DNA of 47,311 nucleotides, from positions 1-47,311 of the forward strand of contig CAYZME010000004.1 of NCBI GenBank assembly GCA_964479435.1, in the 5' to 3' direction. This document shows positions 35,969 through 44,121 of this stretch, piece by piece. The stretch is from JAAYKS01 sp964479435 (GTDB lineage: Bacteria > Bacillota > Clostridia > Saccharofermentanales > UBA5734). The notes under the pieces were generated by a model. That model saw only the letters and a list, made by a program, of their open reading frames with translations. It searched no databases and was not told the DNA's origin. Numbering within the stretch: the first letter of the stretch is position 1; each line of letters begins with the position of its first letter. Position numbers and translations under genes: made by a program.

Positions 35969-36908
35969 TCCATTATTGCCAGATGAAGTGATCCAATCGG
36001 GTTTCATCGCCATTCTGGGCCGACCCAATGCGGGGAAATCAACTCTGTTGAACCGACTGTCCGAAATGCAATTGGCGATTGTCTCGCCCAAACCACAGAC
36101 GACGCGCCACCTGATCCGCGCGATTGTCGATCGCGATGATTCCCAGATGGTTTTTGTCGACACCCCGGGCTTGCATAAACCGGCCAATCGATTGGGGGAG
36201 AACATGCTCGACCGCGCCTGGAGGGCATTGAGGGACGCGGATTTGGGTCTATTACTGGTCGACGCTGAAAAACCGGGTCCTTCTGACCTGGAACGCGATG
36301 TGTGCGCCCGCTGCAGGCGTGCGGGTACACCCTTATTTCTTGCGATTAACAAAGTAGATCGTATGGATAAACCGGCCCTTCTGCCAATTCTCCAATCCTA
36401 TGCCGATTTACATCCATTCGTCGCGATGATGCCCATCAGCGCGCGAACAGGTGATGGTGTGCCCGAGCTGCTGTCAAACTTGCGCATGGCGCTGCCGACC
36501 GGCCCCCGTTTTTTCCCACGCGAAACGCTCACAGATCAAACGGAAAGGGTGTTGGCTGGAGAGTTGATTCGGGAAAGCGTGTTGCGAGAATTGAAGGAAG
36601 AGGTGCCCCACGGCGTCGGTATATTGGTCGAACTTTTTGATGAACAATGGGGCGGGGAGGGCGGCAAGGCCCGGATCTTTGTTTCCATTGCCGCCGTCCT
36701 CTATTGTGAAAAAACATCACACAAAAAAATCCTGATTGGTAAACAAGGTTCGATGCTGAAAAAAATCGGCACAAGCGCGCGCATTCGGATTGAACAAATG
36801 CTCGGGTGTCCTGTCTATCTGGAACTGCTCGTCAAGGTCCGGGAGGACTGGCGCAATCGTAAAGGGATTCTAGCTGACCTGGGGTTCGGGGAGGAGTCAT
36901 CCGATTGA
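35961..36908 (+). CDS. era: GTPase Era
   Basis: 315-aa ribosome-assembly GTPase. G1 GRPNAGKS at 20-27, the KPQTTRHLIRAI switch segment, G3 DTPGLHKP, G4 NKVD, G5 SARTGDG, and a C-terminal KH domain for the 16S rRNA 3' end (HKKILIGKQGSMLKKIGTSARIRIEQML, VYLELLVKVREDWR). ATG overlaps the ybeY end by eight bases. The usual dgkA and cdd genes between ybeY and era are missing. Confidence 0.96.
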   Translation: MINPLLPDEVIQSGFIAILGRPNAGKSTLLNRLSEMQLAIVSPKPQTTRHLIRAIVDRDDSQMVFVDTPGLHKPANRLGENMLDRAWRALRDADLGLLLVDAEKPGPSDLERDVCARCRRAGTPLFLAINKVDRMDKPALLPILQSYADLHPFVAMMPISARTGDGVPELLSNLRMALPTGPRFFPRETLTDQTERVLAGELIRESVLRELKEEVPHGVGILVELFDEQWGGEGGKARIFVSIAAVLYCEKTSHKKILIGKQGSMLKKIGTSARIRIEQMLGCPVYLELLVKVREDWRNRKGILADLGFGEESSD

Positions 36909-37663
36909 AGCACCTTGCGGTTCGCGGTATTGTTTTGCGTGTCGTCGATTATCGTGAGGCGGATCGCATCCTTGACATCCTGACTGCTGAACAAGGGTTG
37001 GTGAGCGCATCCGCAAGAGGTGCCAGGCGGCAAAAAAGCACATTGCTTCCAACCACCCAGTTCCTTTCCTTTTGTGACTTTCAGCTTTTTTTCAACAATC
37101 GAACGGGCAAATATGCCGTCGACGCCGCGGAAAGAGTTGTTGATTTCCGGCATGTGCGGGAGTCCATCGAACGTTTGATTTGCGCCTCCCACCTTTGCGA
37201 ACTGATGGTCGATGGGGCACGCGACGACCACATCGAATCACCGGATCTTTTTCGTCTGATGGCGACGAGCTTGTCAGCGCTCAATCAACCGGCGCGGGAC
37301 CCGATGCTGGTTGTTCGAGTCTTTGAATTTCGTTTGATGTGTTTGTTGGGGTTTGCCCCCATCCTCGACCAATGTGTCGTGTGCGGTGACCGGCTGGATG
37401 CCGGTGAATTCCGCTTCGGACTTGCGGTGTGTGGAACTGTATGCGCGCGCCCGACATGCAACGCGCGTGCGGGGGAACGGTTGCCGCTCAGCGCCGGCGC
37501 TTTGTCGTGCATGCGTTATGTGCGGGACAGTGAGCTGAAGAGCTTGTTCTCCTTTCGGATCGAGCGAGCGGACGCAGACCTGTTTTATCGCATATGTGAG
37601 CGTTTTGTCGAAAATCAAATGGAGAAAAGATACACTAAATTAAATTTATTATCACAATTATAA
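36905..37663 (+). CDS. recO: DNA repair protein RecO
   Basis: 252 aa; loads RecA with RecR and RecF. N-terminal OB fold (VRGIVLRVVDYREADRILDILTAEQGLVSASARGARRQKS), helical middle, and a zinc-binding cluster CVVC ... CGTVCARPTC. TTG start overlapping the era stop (TTGA). It ends the phoH-recO operon and converges on the helicase gene 21 bases away; that tiny AT-only interval contains an imperfect inverted repeat that might terminate both. Confidence 0.9.
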   Translation: MKHLAVRGIVLRVVDYREADRILDILTAEQGLVSASARGARRQKSTLLPTTQFLSFCDFQLFFNNRTGKYAVDAAERVVDFRHVRESIERLICASHLCELMVDGARDDHIESPDLFRLMATSLSALNQPARDPMLVVRVFEFRLMCLLGFAPILDQCVVCGDRLDAGEFRFGLAVCGTVCARPTCNARAGERLPLSAGALSCMRYVRDSELKSLFSFRIERADADLFYRICERFVENQMEKRYTKLNLLSQL

Positions 37664-37684
37664 TTTAAATATACTTAATCTCCA

Positions 37685-40186
37685 TCAAGCGAACCGGGCG
37701 ATGGCATCCGCTAACTCTTCATTACTTGCCAGGATTTGCGGATTCCAGTCTTCCGGCATCAATTCGGCATATTCCCGGCGCAGATAACGATCATCAACCA
37801 GTATGACGAAGCCGCGATCATTTTCGCTGCGAATGACGCGACCAGCTGCCTGTTGCACCTTGTTAAAGCCAGGATACATATACGCGTATTCGAATCCGCC
37901 TTCCAGCGTTTGCTGATAATATTCGCGCATCAGTTCGCGCTCAGGGCAAAACATGGGTAACCCCGTGCCAACGATGACTACACCGCTTAATTGTTCCCCA
38001 GCCAGGTCGATCCCTTCGCCAAACACGCCGCCCAGAACCGCGAAAGCGACCAGCGTTGTCTCACCAAAGCGATTGAAGCGGCTTAGGAACTTCCAGCGGG
38101 CGGTTTCATCCATTTGTGGCGACTGCATCATCACCGTCGGTGCAAACGATTTCTGTTGTTGCAGTAATGACAAAAAGCACGTGTGAATCTGTCGGAGATA
38201 AGCAAAAGACGGAAGAAAGATCAGATAATTGCCGACTTTGGCTTCAACTGCGGTCAGAATGACGGAAGCCACCTGGAACGCCGTTTCCTGGCGTTGACGA
38301 TATCGGGTTCCGACTGTCCCGACCGTGCACACCATCAAATTCTCCGGCGGGAACGGGGAGGGTAACGTCATGGTCGACAGAGCGCCTTGCGCGTCACGGC
38401 CAGATAACATCCGCTCAAAATAACGCAAAGGTGAAAGCGTAGCGGAAAAAAACACCGTCGCGAAGCGGTGGGAATAAATTTGCGAAAGCTTCGTTGAAGC
38501 ATCCAGACACATCAAACGCACCGTGCATATATCCCGTTCTATCGCGTAAGAAGTAACGTAGGCGGGATCATAAAACTCGTCTGCCACTTTGAGGAAAAAC
38601 AAAGCATCAAAAAAGAAAGTTTGCGCGGCGCGCTTGATCTTGCCCGCCGGCAATCGATCGAGCCACCCCGGCTCACAGCGACGGACGAACCTCCACAATA
38701 ATGCCTGAAGACGCTGCGGTGTTTGGCGTGTCGCACGAAACCGGTCCGCGACCAATACCGAGGCGGGCAGCACATCTTTTTCCACTTGGTCGATCAGAGG
38801 CGTATCGGTTCGCAACCCGGACGATATTTCCCCGAAATATGTGACCAGGTCCCGGATGGGCTGATCCAGTCCGCTGCCCAATCCATGGAGCATTTTGGCC
38901 AGCGCGACCAGGGAACGCTCATCCATTTGCGCGCTGAACATCTCTCGCGACCGGTCGGGCAGATTGTGCGCCTCATCTACCAGCAATAACCGGCGCACGT
39001 CCATCGACTCGTCAAAATAACGTTGCAACCGAACCCGGGGATCAAAAACATAATTGTAGTCACAAATTACCACATCACATATCAGGGAGAAATCCAAAGA
39101 CAGCTCAAAAGGACAGACGCCGCACGCGCGACTGACCGACAGCAAGTCGTCGCGAAGCACGCGCGGCAAGCTTGTCAAACGCTCCATCGCGAGGCGAACT
39201 CGTTCATAATATTGAATGGCATATGGACACTGGCGAGTATCACAATAGTTGTCCGGGTTGAGACACAAAGATTCTTTCGCGTATAAAGTGATACTCTTCA
39301 TGACCAGGCCCTGCGCGCGCATGTCATCCAAAGCTTGCTCCGCGGACTGTCGGGTGGAAGCCTTGGCTGTGAGGTAAAAGACATTTTGCACGCGATGGTG
39401 GGCAATGGCCTTGACCGCGGGATACAACGCGGACATGGTCTTGCCAATCCCGGTCGGAGCTTGAATCAGCATCGCTTCCTTCCCTTTGATCGCGGCAAGG
39501 ACCTGGCGCATAAACGGCTCCTGTCCGGCACGGGTTGCCGGATATGGGAAGCGAAGCGCAACAGCCGAACGGTCGCGCGCCAGTCGATCGTGCAACAAGC
39601 GGGTTGCCCACGCCAAATAGGCCGCGCACGTCTGCTCAAAGAAAGAAGAAAGCTCCGTATCGCGGACTGAACGATCATACGCACGCAGGATCTGACCCTC
39701 GACCGAAATATAGTATAAAGACACCTGAAGGACCGGGATCTGATCATGTAAACGGGCGAGCATGTAAGCGTATAAAAGCGCCTGCGCCCAATGCACTTTT
39801 TCTCCGCCCTCCGCGACAGTGTCCCAACCATCTTGCACCGTCTTGACTTCTATCACTTGACGATGCGTTTTCGCTCCATCCTCATCGGCCAAAATGGCGA
39901 CGGCGTCCGCGCGCCCTGACACAGTCAATGTCACCCCATCTTGCACATACTCGCCCTCAAGATAGGCTTCCGTATCGATTTGCTGGGCGGATGTGTCTTT
40001 ACCCAGGGTGGCAAAAAAACGCCGATGCGCCCGGGCCCCATCTTGTGCTGTCAGGTCCGACACATTTGCGGATGCCAAACCGCCCGCTCGGTGGACGTAC
40101 TCAGCCAGAGCCCGCGCGCCGATGCGGATCACCCGGTGGGTCTGCTCCTGTCCCGCATTTTCAAAATGATTTTGGACCATGTGCAA
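37685..40186 (-). CDS. PD-(D/E)XK nuclease fused to XPD/DinG-type superfamily 2 helicase
   Basis: 833 aa. Residues about 70-125 have a PD-(D/E)XK core: VSGRADAVAIL (Asp), IEVKT (E-x-K) and a QALLYAYM helix (motif QxxxY). The helicase part has Walker A QAPTGIGKTMSAL near 245, four Fe-S type cysteines (CLNPDNYCDTRQCPY ... ACGVCPFEL), the DEAH box VDEAHNLPDRSREMF near 400, SATLSPLRYF, and motif VI QAAGRVIRSENDRG near 785. Such proteins unwind 5'-to-3' and in this fusion could cut as well; probably repair of replication intermediates. Start: TTG 40186 or ATG 40180 on the minus strand; an extended -10 lies just upstream, so the transcript may be nearly leaderless. It is divergent from the signalling operon. 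Confidence 0.85.
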   Translation of the reverse strand: MHMVQNHFENAGQEQTHRVIRIGARALAEYVHRAGGLASANVSDLTAQDGARAHRRFFATLGKDTSAQQIDTEAYLEGEYVQDGVTLTVSGRADAVAILADEDGAKTHRQVIEVKTVQDGWDTVAEGGEKVHWAQALLYAYMLARLHDQIPVLQVSLYYISVEGQILRAYDRSVRDTELSSFFEQTCAAYLAWATRLLHDRLARDRSAVALRFPYPATRAGQEPFMRQVLAAIKGKEAMLIQAPTGIGKTMSALYPAVKAIAHHRVQNVFYLTAKASTRQSAEQALDDMRAQGLVMKSITLYAKESLCLNPDNYCDTRQCPYAIQYYERVRLAMERLTSLPRVLRDDLLSVSRACGVCPFELSLDFSLICDVVICDYNYVFDPRVRLQRYFDESMDVRRLLLVDEAHNLPDRSREMFSAQMDERSLVALAKMLHGLGSGLDQPIRDLVTYFGEISSGLRTDTPLIDQVEKDVLPASVLVADRFRATRQTPQRLQALLWRFVRRCEPGWLDRLPAGKIKRAAQTFFFDALFFLKVADEFYDPAYVTSYAIERDICTVRLMCLDASTKLSQIYSHRFATVFFSATLSPLRYFERMLSGRDAQGALSTMTLPSPFPPENLMVCTVGTVGTRYRQRQETAFQVASVILTAVEAKVGNYLIFLPSFAYLRQIHTCFLSLLQQQKSFAPTVMMQSPQMDETARWKFLSRFNRFGETTLVAFAVLGGVFGEGIDLAGEQLSGVVIVGTGLPMFCPERELMREYYQQTLEGGFEYAYMYPGFNKVQQAAGRVIRSENDRGFVILVDDRYLRREYAELMPEDWNPQILASNEELADAIARFA

Positions 40187-40195
40187 AGTATAGCA
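40187..40195 (-). promoter_or_regulatory. extended -10 promoter of the nuclease-helicase gene
   Basis: On the minus strand TGC-TATACT (extended -10). The predicted start is about seven bases downstream, near 40180, where the first in-frame ATG (40180-40178) lies. No Shine-Dalgarno sequence is visible before it. Confidence 0.4.
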
Positions 40196-40214
40196 GAGTC
40201 GTTTCTCTCTTTTC

Positions 40215-40243
40215 TTTACGCTTTGTCAGACTTTCTCTATACT
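40215..40243 (+). promoter_or_regulatory. candidate promoter of the signalling operon
   Basis: TTTACG (40215-40220), 17-base spacer, TATACT (40238-40243). The leader to the sensor gene would be about 100-140 bases and has an AAGGA at 40336-40340. Confidence 0.4.
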
Positions 40244-40384
40244 ATTCTATGAACGGGTGGCCTGTTGGGGTGGGTTGTTCGTGCCGATCAAAGATCGCAG
40301 GAAATGGACCGCTGCCAATCCAGAGCATAACGGGTAAGGATCAAGATCATCGAGTCGCGTAGCCGTCTATTAGTTATTGTTGTT

Positions 40385-42013
40385 TTGGTCGGTTTGCTTT
40401 TGTTGGCGACCGGATCGCTTCGCTCGGCGAATGGAACGGGTTCCCTGCTGACCACCCCCATTTCTGTTCTGCTGTTTGTTGTGTACGGAAGTCTGATAAT
40501 CGCCTGGGGCCTGTCTTTATCTCTGCGCCTGTTACACAGCCATATCCGCAATTATTTACTGGGAATCGCAGCCTGTATGCTGCTTTGGATCCTGCTCCAT
40601 ATTCTCCGATTTGGCGTTTTTTATTACCTCGAACCGATCTCGCGATTCTTGTGGTATGCGTACTATATCCCATTGATCTTTATCTCTTTGCTGAGTTATT
40701 TTGCGGCTACCTGTCTCGGAAAAGCGGAAGAGTGGCGGCCTGGACATTTGTATAATCTCTTGTTTATACCGGCGACGATTCTGATCTTGCTGTTTCTGAG
40801 CAATGATCGCCACCAATGGGCTTTTTCGTACCCGGAGGGGATTGAACACTGGAGTGAACTCCATCGGTTTGGGCCTGTTTATTATCTTGTGATCGCATGG
40901 GTCGCCGGATGTATGTTTGCGTCTCTCTGTTCGCTTTATCGTAAAAGCCACATCCCGCACACGCGCAAGCGGGTCTGGTTGCCATTTTCCATGATCGGAA
41001 CCGGGTTTATATATGCGGTGTTGTACGCGACGGGAAGTGCTCAAACCAACCTGATGTTTATCGAAAAAACCGTACTGTACTGTGCATTGACTGCCGCCAT
41101 CTGGGAGAGTTTCATTCAAATCAAACTCCTGCCTTCCAATGTCAAATATAGCGACTTTTTCCGGGCTTCCGATCTGTCGGCGGTGATAACGGACAGAGAA
41201 GGGCATGTACGGATACGTTCCAACCATGCCAATCCGGTGAGTCCGGCCTGGATCAGGCAGCTCGCGTCTCTAAAAAGCATGCGGACCGACTCCCATACGC
41301 TATACCATGCGGCCGGCATTGAGGGCGGCTATGTCATTTGGCGTGAAGATATCCGGGCAATCACATCCTTGATCTCCTCCCTGCAGGAAACAGAAGAGGA
41401 GCTCAAAGAGGGTGTTGACCTAATGGAAAAAGAGATCGAAACCCGGTCTAGGCGTATACAGGTAGACGAACAGAATCGCCTATACCGGCTCACGGTCCAA
41501 CAGACGCAACCCCAGTTGGCCAGAATCAAAGAGTTGCTCGGTTGTCCCCGGGAGAGCGACCGCAAGGCGATTCGGCAACAGCTTACAGAAATCTGTGTGT
41601 TGGGGATCTTCATCAAGCGGCGCAGCCATCTGGTTTTATTGTCTGAAGGACAGCAGATGACCGCGGTCATCGAACTGGCGCGCTGCTTTGCTGAATCTTT
41701 ACGTTCTCTAGAGGAATATGGTGTGGAATGCCAACTGGCAATTCTCAGTTCCGGTGAGATGCAAATCACCGATATGATCGAATTGTACGATCGTTTTCAA
41801 GCAAAGATCGAAGCTGAATTGTTTTCATTACAAATGATCTCCGTAAGCCTTATCGAGATCGAAGACCGGTTTCAGTTGCATTTATCATGGACTGCGCATC
41901 GAAATCAGGACGATGACAAGGATTTGGACAGCCTGAATGAGAACGAAGCGGCTAGGTCACAAAAACGCGGCGAACAACAATTTGTGTGGGTTGTGACGAA
42001 AGGGAGCGCTTAA
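40385..42013 (+). CDS. multi-pass membrane sensor with PAS-like and coiled-coil region, no kinase domain
   Basis: At least 542 aa. About eight transmembrane helices in the first 230 residues, like the N-terminal 7TM region of some Clostridia histidine kinases. Then a PAS-like segment (FFRASDLSAVITDREGHVRIRSNHANPVSPAWI), a coiled coil (ISSLQETEEELKEGVDLMEKEIETRSRRIQVDEQNRLYRL) and a helical region resembling a dimerisation domain (QQTQPQLARIKELLG), but no HATPase motifs. TTG 40385 cuts into the first helix; the frame is open from 40331 without ATG, GTG or TTG, and AAGGA at 40336-40340 precedes in-frame ATC codons at 40346 and 40349, so translation may start there. It precedes a kinase by one base and probably works with it. 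Confidence 0.75.
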   Translation: MVGLLLLATGSLRSANGTGSLLTTPISVLLFVVYGSLIIAWGLSLSLRLLHSHIRNYLLGIAACMLLWILLHILRFGVFYYLEPISRFLWYAYYIPLIFISLLSYFAATCLGKAEEWRPGHLYNLLFIPATILILLFLSNDRHQWAFSYPEGIEHWSELHRFGPVYYLVIAWVAGCMFASLCSLYRKSHIPHTRKRVWLPFSMIGTGFIYAVLYATGSAQTNLMFIEKTVLYCALTAAIWESFIQIKLLPSNVKYSDFFRASDLSAVITDREGHVRIRSNHANPVSPAWIRQLASLKSMRTDSHTLYHAAGIEGGYVIWREDIRAITSLISSLQETEEELKEGVDLMEKEIETRSRRIQVDEQNRLYRLTVQQTQPQLARIKELLGCPRESDRKAIRQQLTEICVLGIFIKRRSHLVLLSEGQQMTAVIELARCFAESLRSLEEYGVECQLAILSSGEMQITDMIELYDRFQAKIEAELFSLQMISVSLIEIEDRFQLHLSWTAHRNQDDDKDLDSLNENEAARSQKRGEQQFVWVVTKGSA

Positions 42014-42014
42014 T

Positions 42015-43298
42015 ATGATGCCTTTTTCATCTCTCCCCTTACTCGTGCGGGCCGTTGGCATCTCATGGCTGTATGTGTTGCTGGCCGGATTCCTTCACTG
42101 CGCAATGGTTTTGTGGGTCTACCGCCGACCCCTCAAGCGCGTCGACTTGCCGGCTCTTTTCACCTCGCTCATCCTCTTGTTCACACTTTTTTGCCTGCAA
42201 CACGATCATCAGGCACTTGCTGTTCAACGCGCACCCAGCCGTTTGGCGCAAACGGTAGCCTCTTTGCCATGGTTGGCGCTCACGCTGCTATCAGGCATCG
42301 CGCTGGCTGTTTTGCTCATTCGCGCCCACGGTTTGATCCAATATGTGAAAAATAATATTTCACCCCACTCGATCCGCGAGGCTTTGGATAACCTGCCAGC
42401 GGGATTGTGTTTTTCGGATTGTGACGGTCTGCCATTTCTTACCAATCGCCGTATGTACGCGTTGTCTAAAGAAATCAGCGGCAAGGAGTTGCGCAGTACC
42501 ATTGAATTTTGGCAAGAACTCGAACAGCTGGACCAGCAAGCGGACCTACTCCGTGACACAGACCCAGACGACCTGGTTCTGAGGCTTGCCAATGGCGAAT
42601 ACTGGCGCTTTTCCCGGCGCAAGCTGCCGCTTGCGGATACGACATTTTGGCAGACAACAGCCGTCCATATTTCGCAGTATTACCATTTATCACAGCAACT
42701 CGCCAACCGCAACGCCGACTTGCGGCAGCAGCATATCCGCCTCAAACAATTTGCCAACGATCTGGTGCATATCAAACGGGAAGAGGAGATATTGGCCGCG
42801 AAAATCAAAATTCACAGTGAGCTTGGGCGTTGCATCCTTGCCAGCCGCTACTTTCTTTCGCATGATGAAGAGGATGTTAAGCCCATCCTGACTCTTTGGG
42901 AGGAAGTGGTCGCAAGACTGCAAACCAGTGCGGCCGCCACCGATTATTCTTCCCGGGATCTTTTGGGCGAATTGATTGATATCGCGGCGCTGCTTGGTTG
43001 TGCTGTGGAAATAAAAGGGGATTGGCCTGAAAATGAGGATACGGCCCAATTGTTGCTGGCTGCGATGCGTGAAGCGGTGATGAATGCGGTGCGCCACGGC
43101 AACGCCGATCGGGTCACGGTCGAAATCGAGGGGGGAGACGGTTTGGTGGCGGTCATATCAGACAACGGGAAGGCTGCCCCGGGCGAAATATCGGAAGGCA
43201 GTGGGCTGAGCGCATTGCGCAGCAAAGTCGAACGGCAGGGCGGGCAACTCAAAGTCCTCCATGTGAACGGCGTGCAGTTGCTCTTGCGGCTGTTATAA
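42015..43298 (+). CDS. membrane sensor histidine kinase
   Basis: 427 aa. Three hydrophobic helices in the first 110 residues, a PAS-like region (about 120-215: ALDNLPAGLCFSDCDGLPFLTNRRMYAL), a coiled coil with candidate phospho-acceptor His in AAKIKIHSELGRCILASRYF near 270, and an HATPase domain: AAMREAVMNAVRHGNA (N box), VISDNGKAAPGEISEGSGLSALRSKVERQGG (G boxes). The short, NarX/DesK-like arrangement fits pairing with the LuxR-type regulator that follows. Start ATG 42015 behind GGGAGC, one base after the upstream stop. Confidence 0.85.
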   Translation: MMPFSSLPLLVRAVGISWLYVLLAGFLHCAMVLWVYRRPLKRVDLPALFTSLILLFTLFCLQHDHQALAVQRAPSRLAQTVASLPWLALTLLSGIALAVLLIRAHGLIQYVKNNISPHSIREALDNLPAGLCFSDCDGLPFLTNRRMYALSKEISGKELRSTIEFWQELEQLDQQADLLRDTDPDDLVLRLANGEYWRFSRRKLPLADTTFWQTTAVHISQYYHLSQQLANRNADLRQQHIRLKQFANDLVHIKREEEILAAKIKIHSELGRCILASRYFLSHDEEDVKPILTLWEEVVARLQTSAAATDYSSRDLLGELIDIAALLGCAVEIKGDWPENEDTAQLLLAAMREAVMNAVRHGNADRVTVEIEGGDGLVAVISDNGKAAPGEISEGSGLSALRSKVERQGGQLKVLHVNGVQLLLRLL

Positions 43299-43317
43299 AT
43301 AGGAAGGCGGATGGGAT

Positions 43318-43953
43318 ATGTTTCTAAAAACCGGTGTCCTGATCGTCGACGACCAACGCACCGCGCAACAGATCATGGAAGATGCTGTTATGCGTGGCGC
43401 CAATCGGTTCCGACTCGTACGAACCATAGCCAACGCTTCCTTGGCCGAATTGTGTTGTATGTGCGGGCAAGTCGGTTTGGTGCTGATGGATGTCTACACA
43501 GCTCACAGGGAAAACGGAATCGAAGCGGCGGCAAAAATCAAAAGGTCATACCCGGACATCAGAATCATCGTCTGCACCTCTTTGCCCGAAGAGAGCTTCC
43601 TGCGCAAAGCCCGCGCCGCCGGGTGCGAAAGTTTTTGGTATAAAGACATCGGTGATGATGATCTGTTGACAATTATGGACCGGACCATGGCCGGCCAATC
43701 GGTCTATCCGGACCACACGCCGCTTCTGATGATCGGAGACGCGCGCAGTGACGCGTTTACCCCCAAAGAAATGGATGTCATGCGGGAAAAGGTCAGTGGG
43801 CGCACACATCACGAAATCGCCAAACGCCTGTCGATCAAACGGACCACACTGGAATGGCATACCAACAATATTCTCAACAAAACGGGATATGGCAACATTA
43901 CGCAACTGACCGCCAATATACTTGAGCAACGGTTCATTATCCCGGATTTCTAA
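43318..43953 (+). CDS. LuxR/NarL family response regulator
   Basis: 211 aa. Receiver domain with acidic pair D11-D12, phospho-acceptor D58 in VLMDVYTA, T/S at 87-88 and K109 in FWYKD. HTH domain at about 147-207: FTPKEMDVMREKVSGRTHHEIAKRLSIKRTTLEWHTNNILNKTG, where KRTTLEWHTNNI is the recognition region. Same strand and about 20 bases after the kinase. Targets unknown; the next gene on the strand is the cysteine-rich surface protein. Confidence 0.9.
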   Translation: MFLKTGVLIVDDQRTAQQIMEDAVMRGANRFRLVRTIANASLAELCCMCGQVGLVLMDVYTAHRENGIEAAAKIKRSYPDIRIIVCTSLPEESFLRKARAAGCESFWYKDIGDDDLLTIMDRTMAGQSVYPDHTPLLMIGDARSDAFTPKEMDVMREKVSGRTHHEIAKRLSIKRTTLEWHTNNILNKTGYGNITQLTANILEQRFIIPDF

Positions 43954-44000
43954 TCCTTACAGTTGCTTTACAAAGCGGCCTTAACAAGGGCTCCCCGAGA

Positions 44001-44024
44001 CACCCCATGGAATTCCATGGGGTG
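44001..44024. terminator. 24-base perfect palindrome after the response regulator
   Basis: CACCCCATGG-AATT-CCATGGGGTG, a perfect 10-bp stem with a four-base loop. It is followed by CTTTGGGG rather than a real T run, so it is either a terminator with a poor tail or a dimer-binding operator for the gene downstream. Confidence 0.55.
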
Positions 44025-44121
44025 CTTTGGGGTGCAGTATGCTAAAACTCATATGAAGCAGGTCAGTTAAAAAATTTTGCCTGTCCGCACTTTCATCAAT
44101 TTATCTACGGGAGGATCGATC

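Noticed and set aside
40249..40362. Possible 37-codon leader peptide (MNGWPVGVGC...) before the sensor gene
   Set aside because: No Shine-Dalgarno, no family recognised; overlap with the sensor start is expected by chance.
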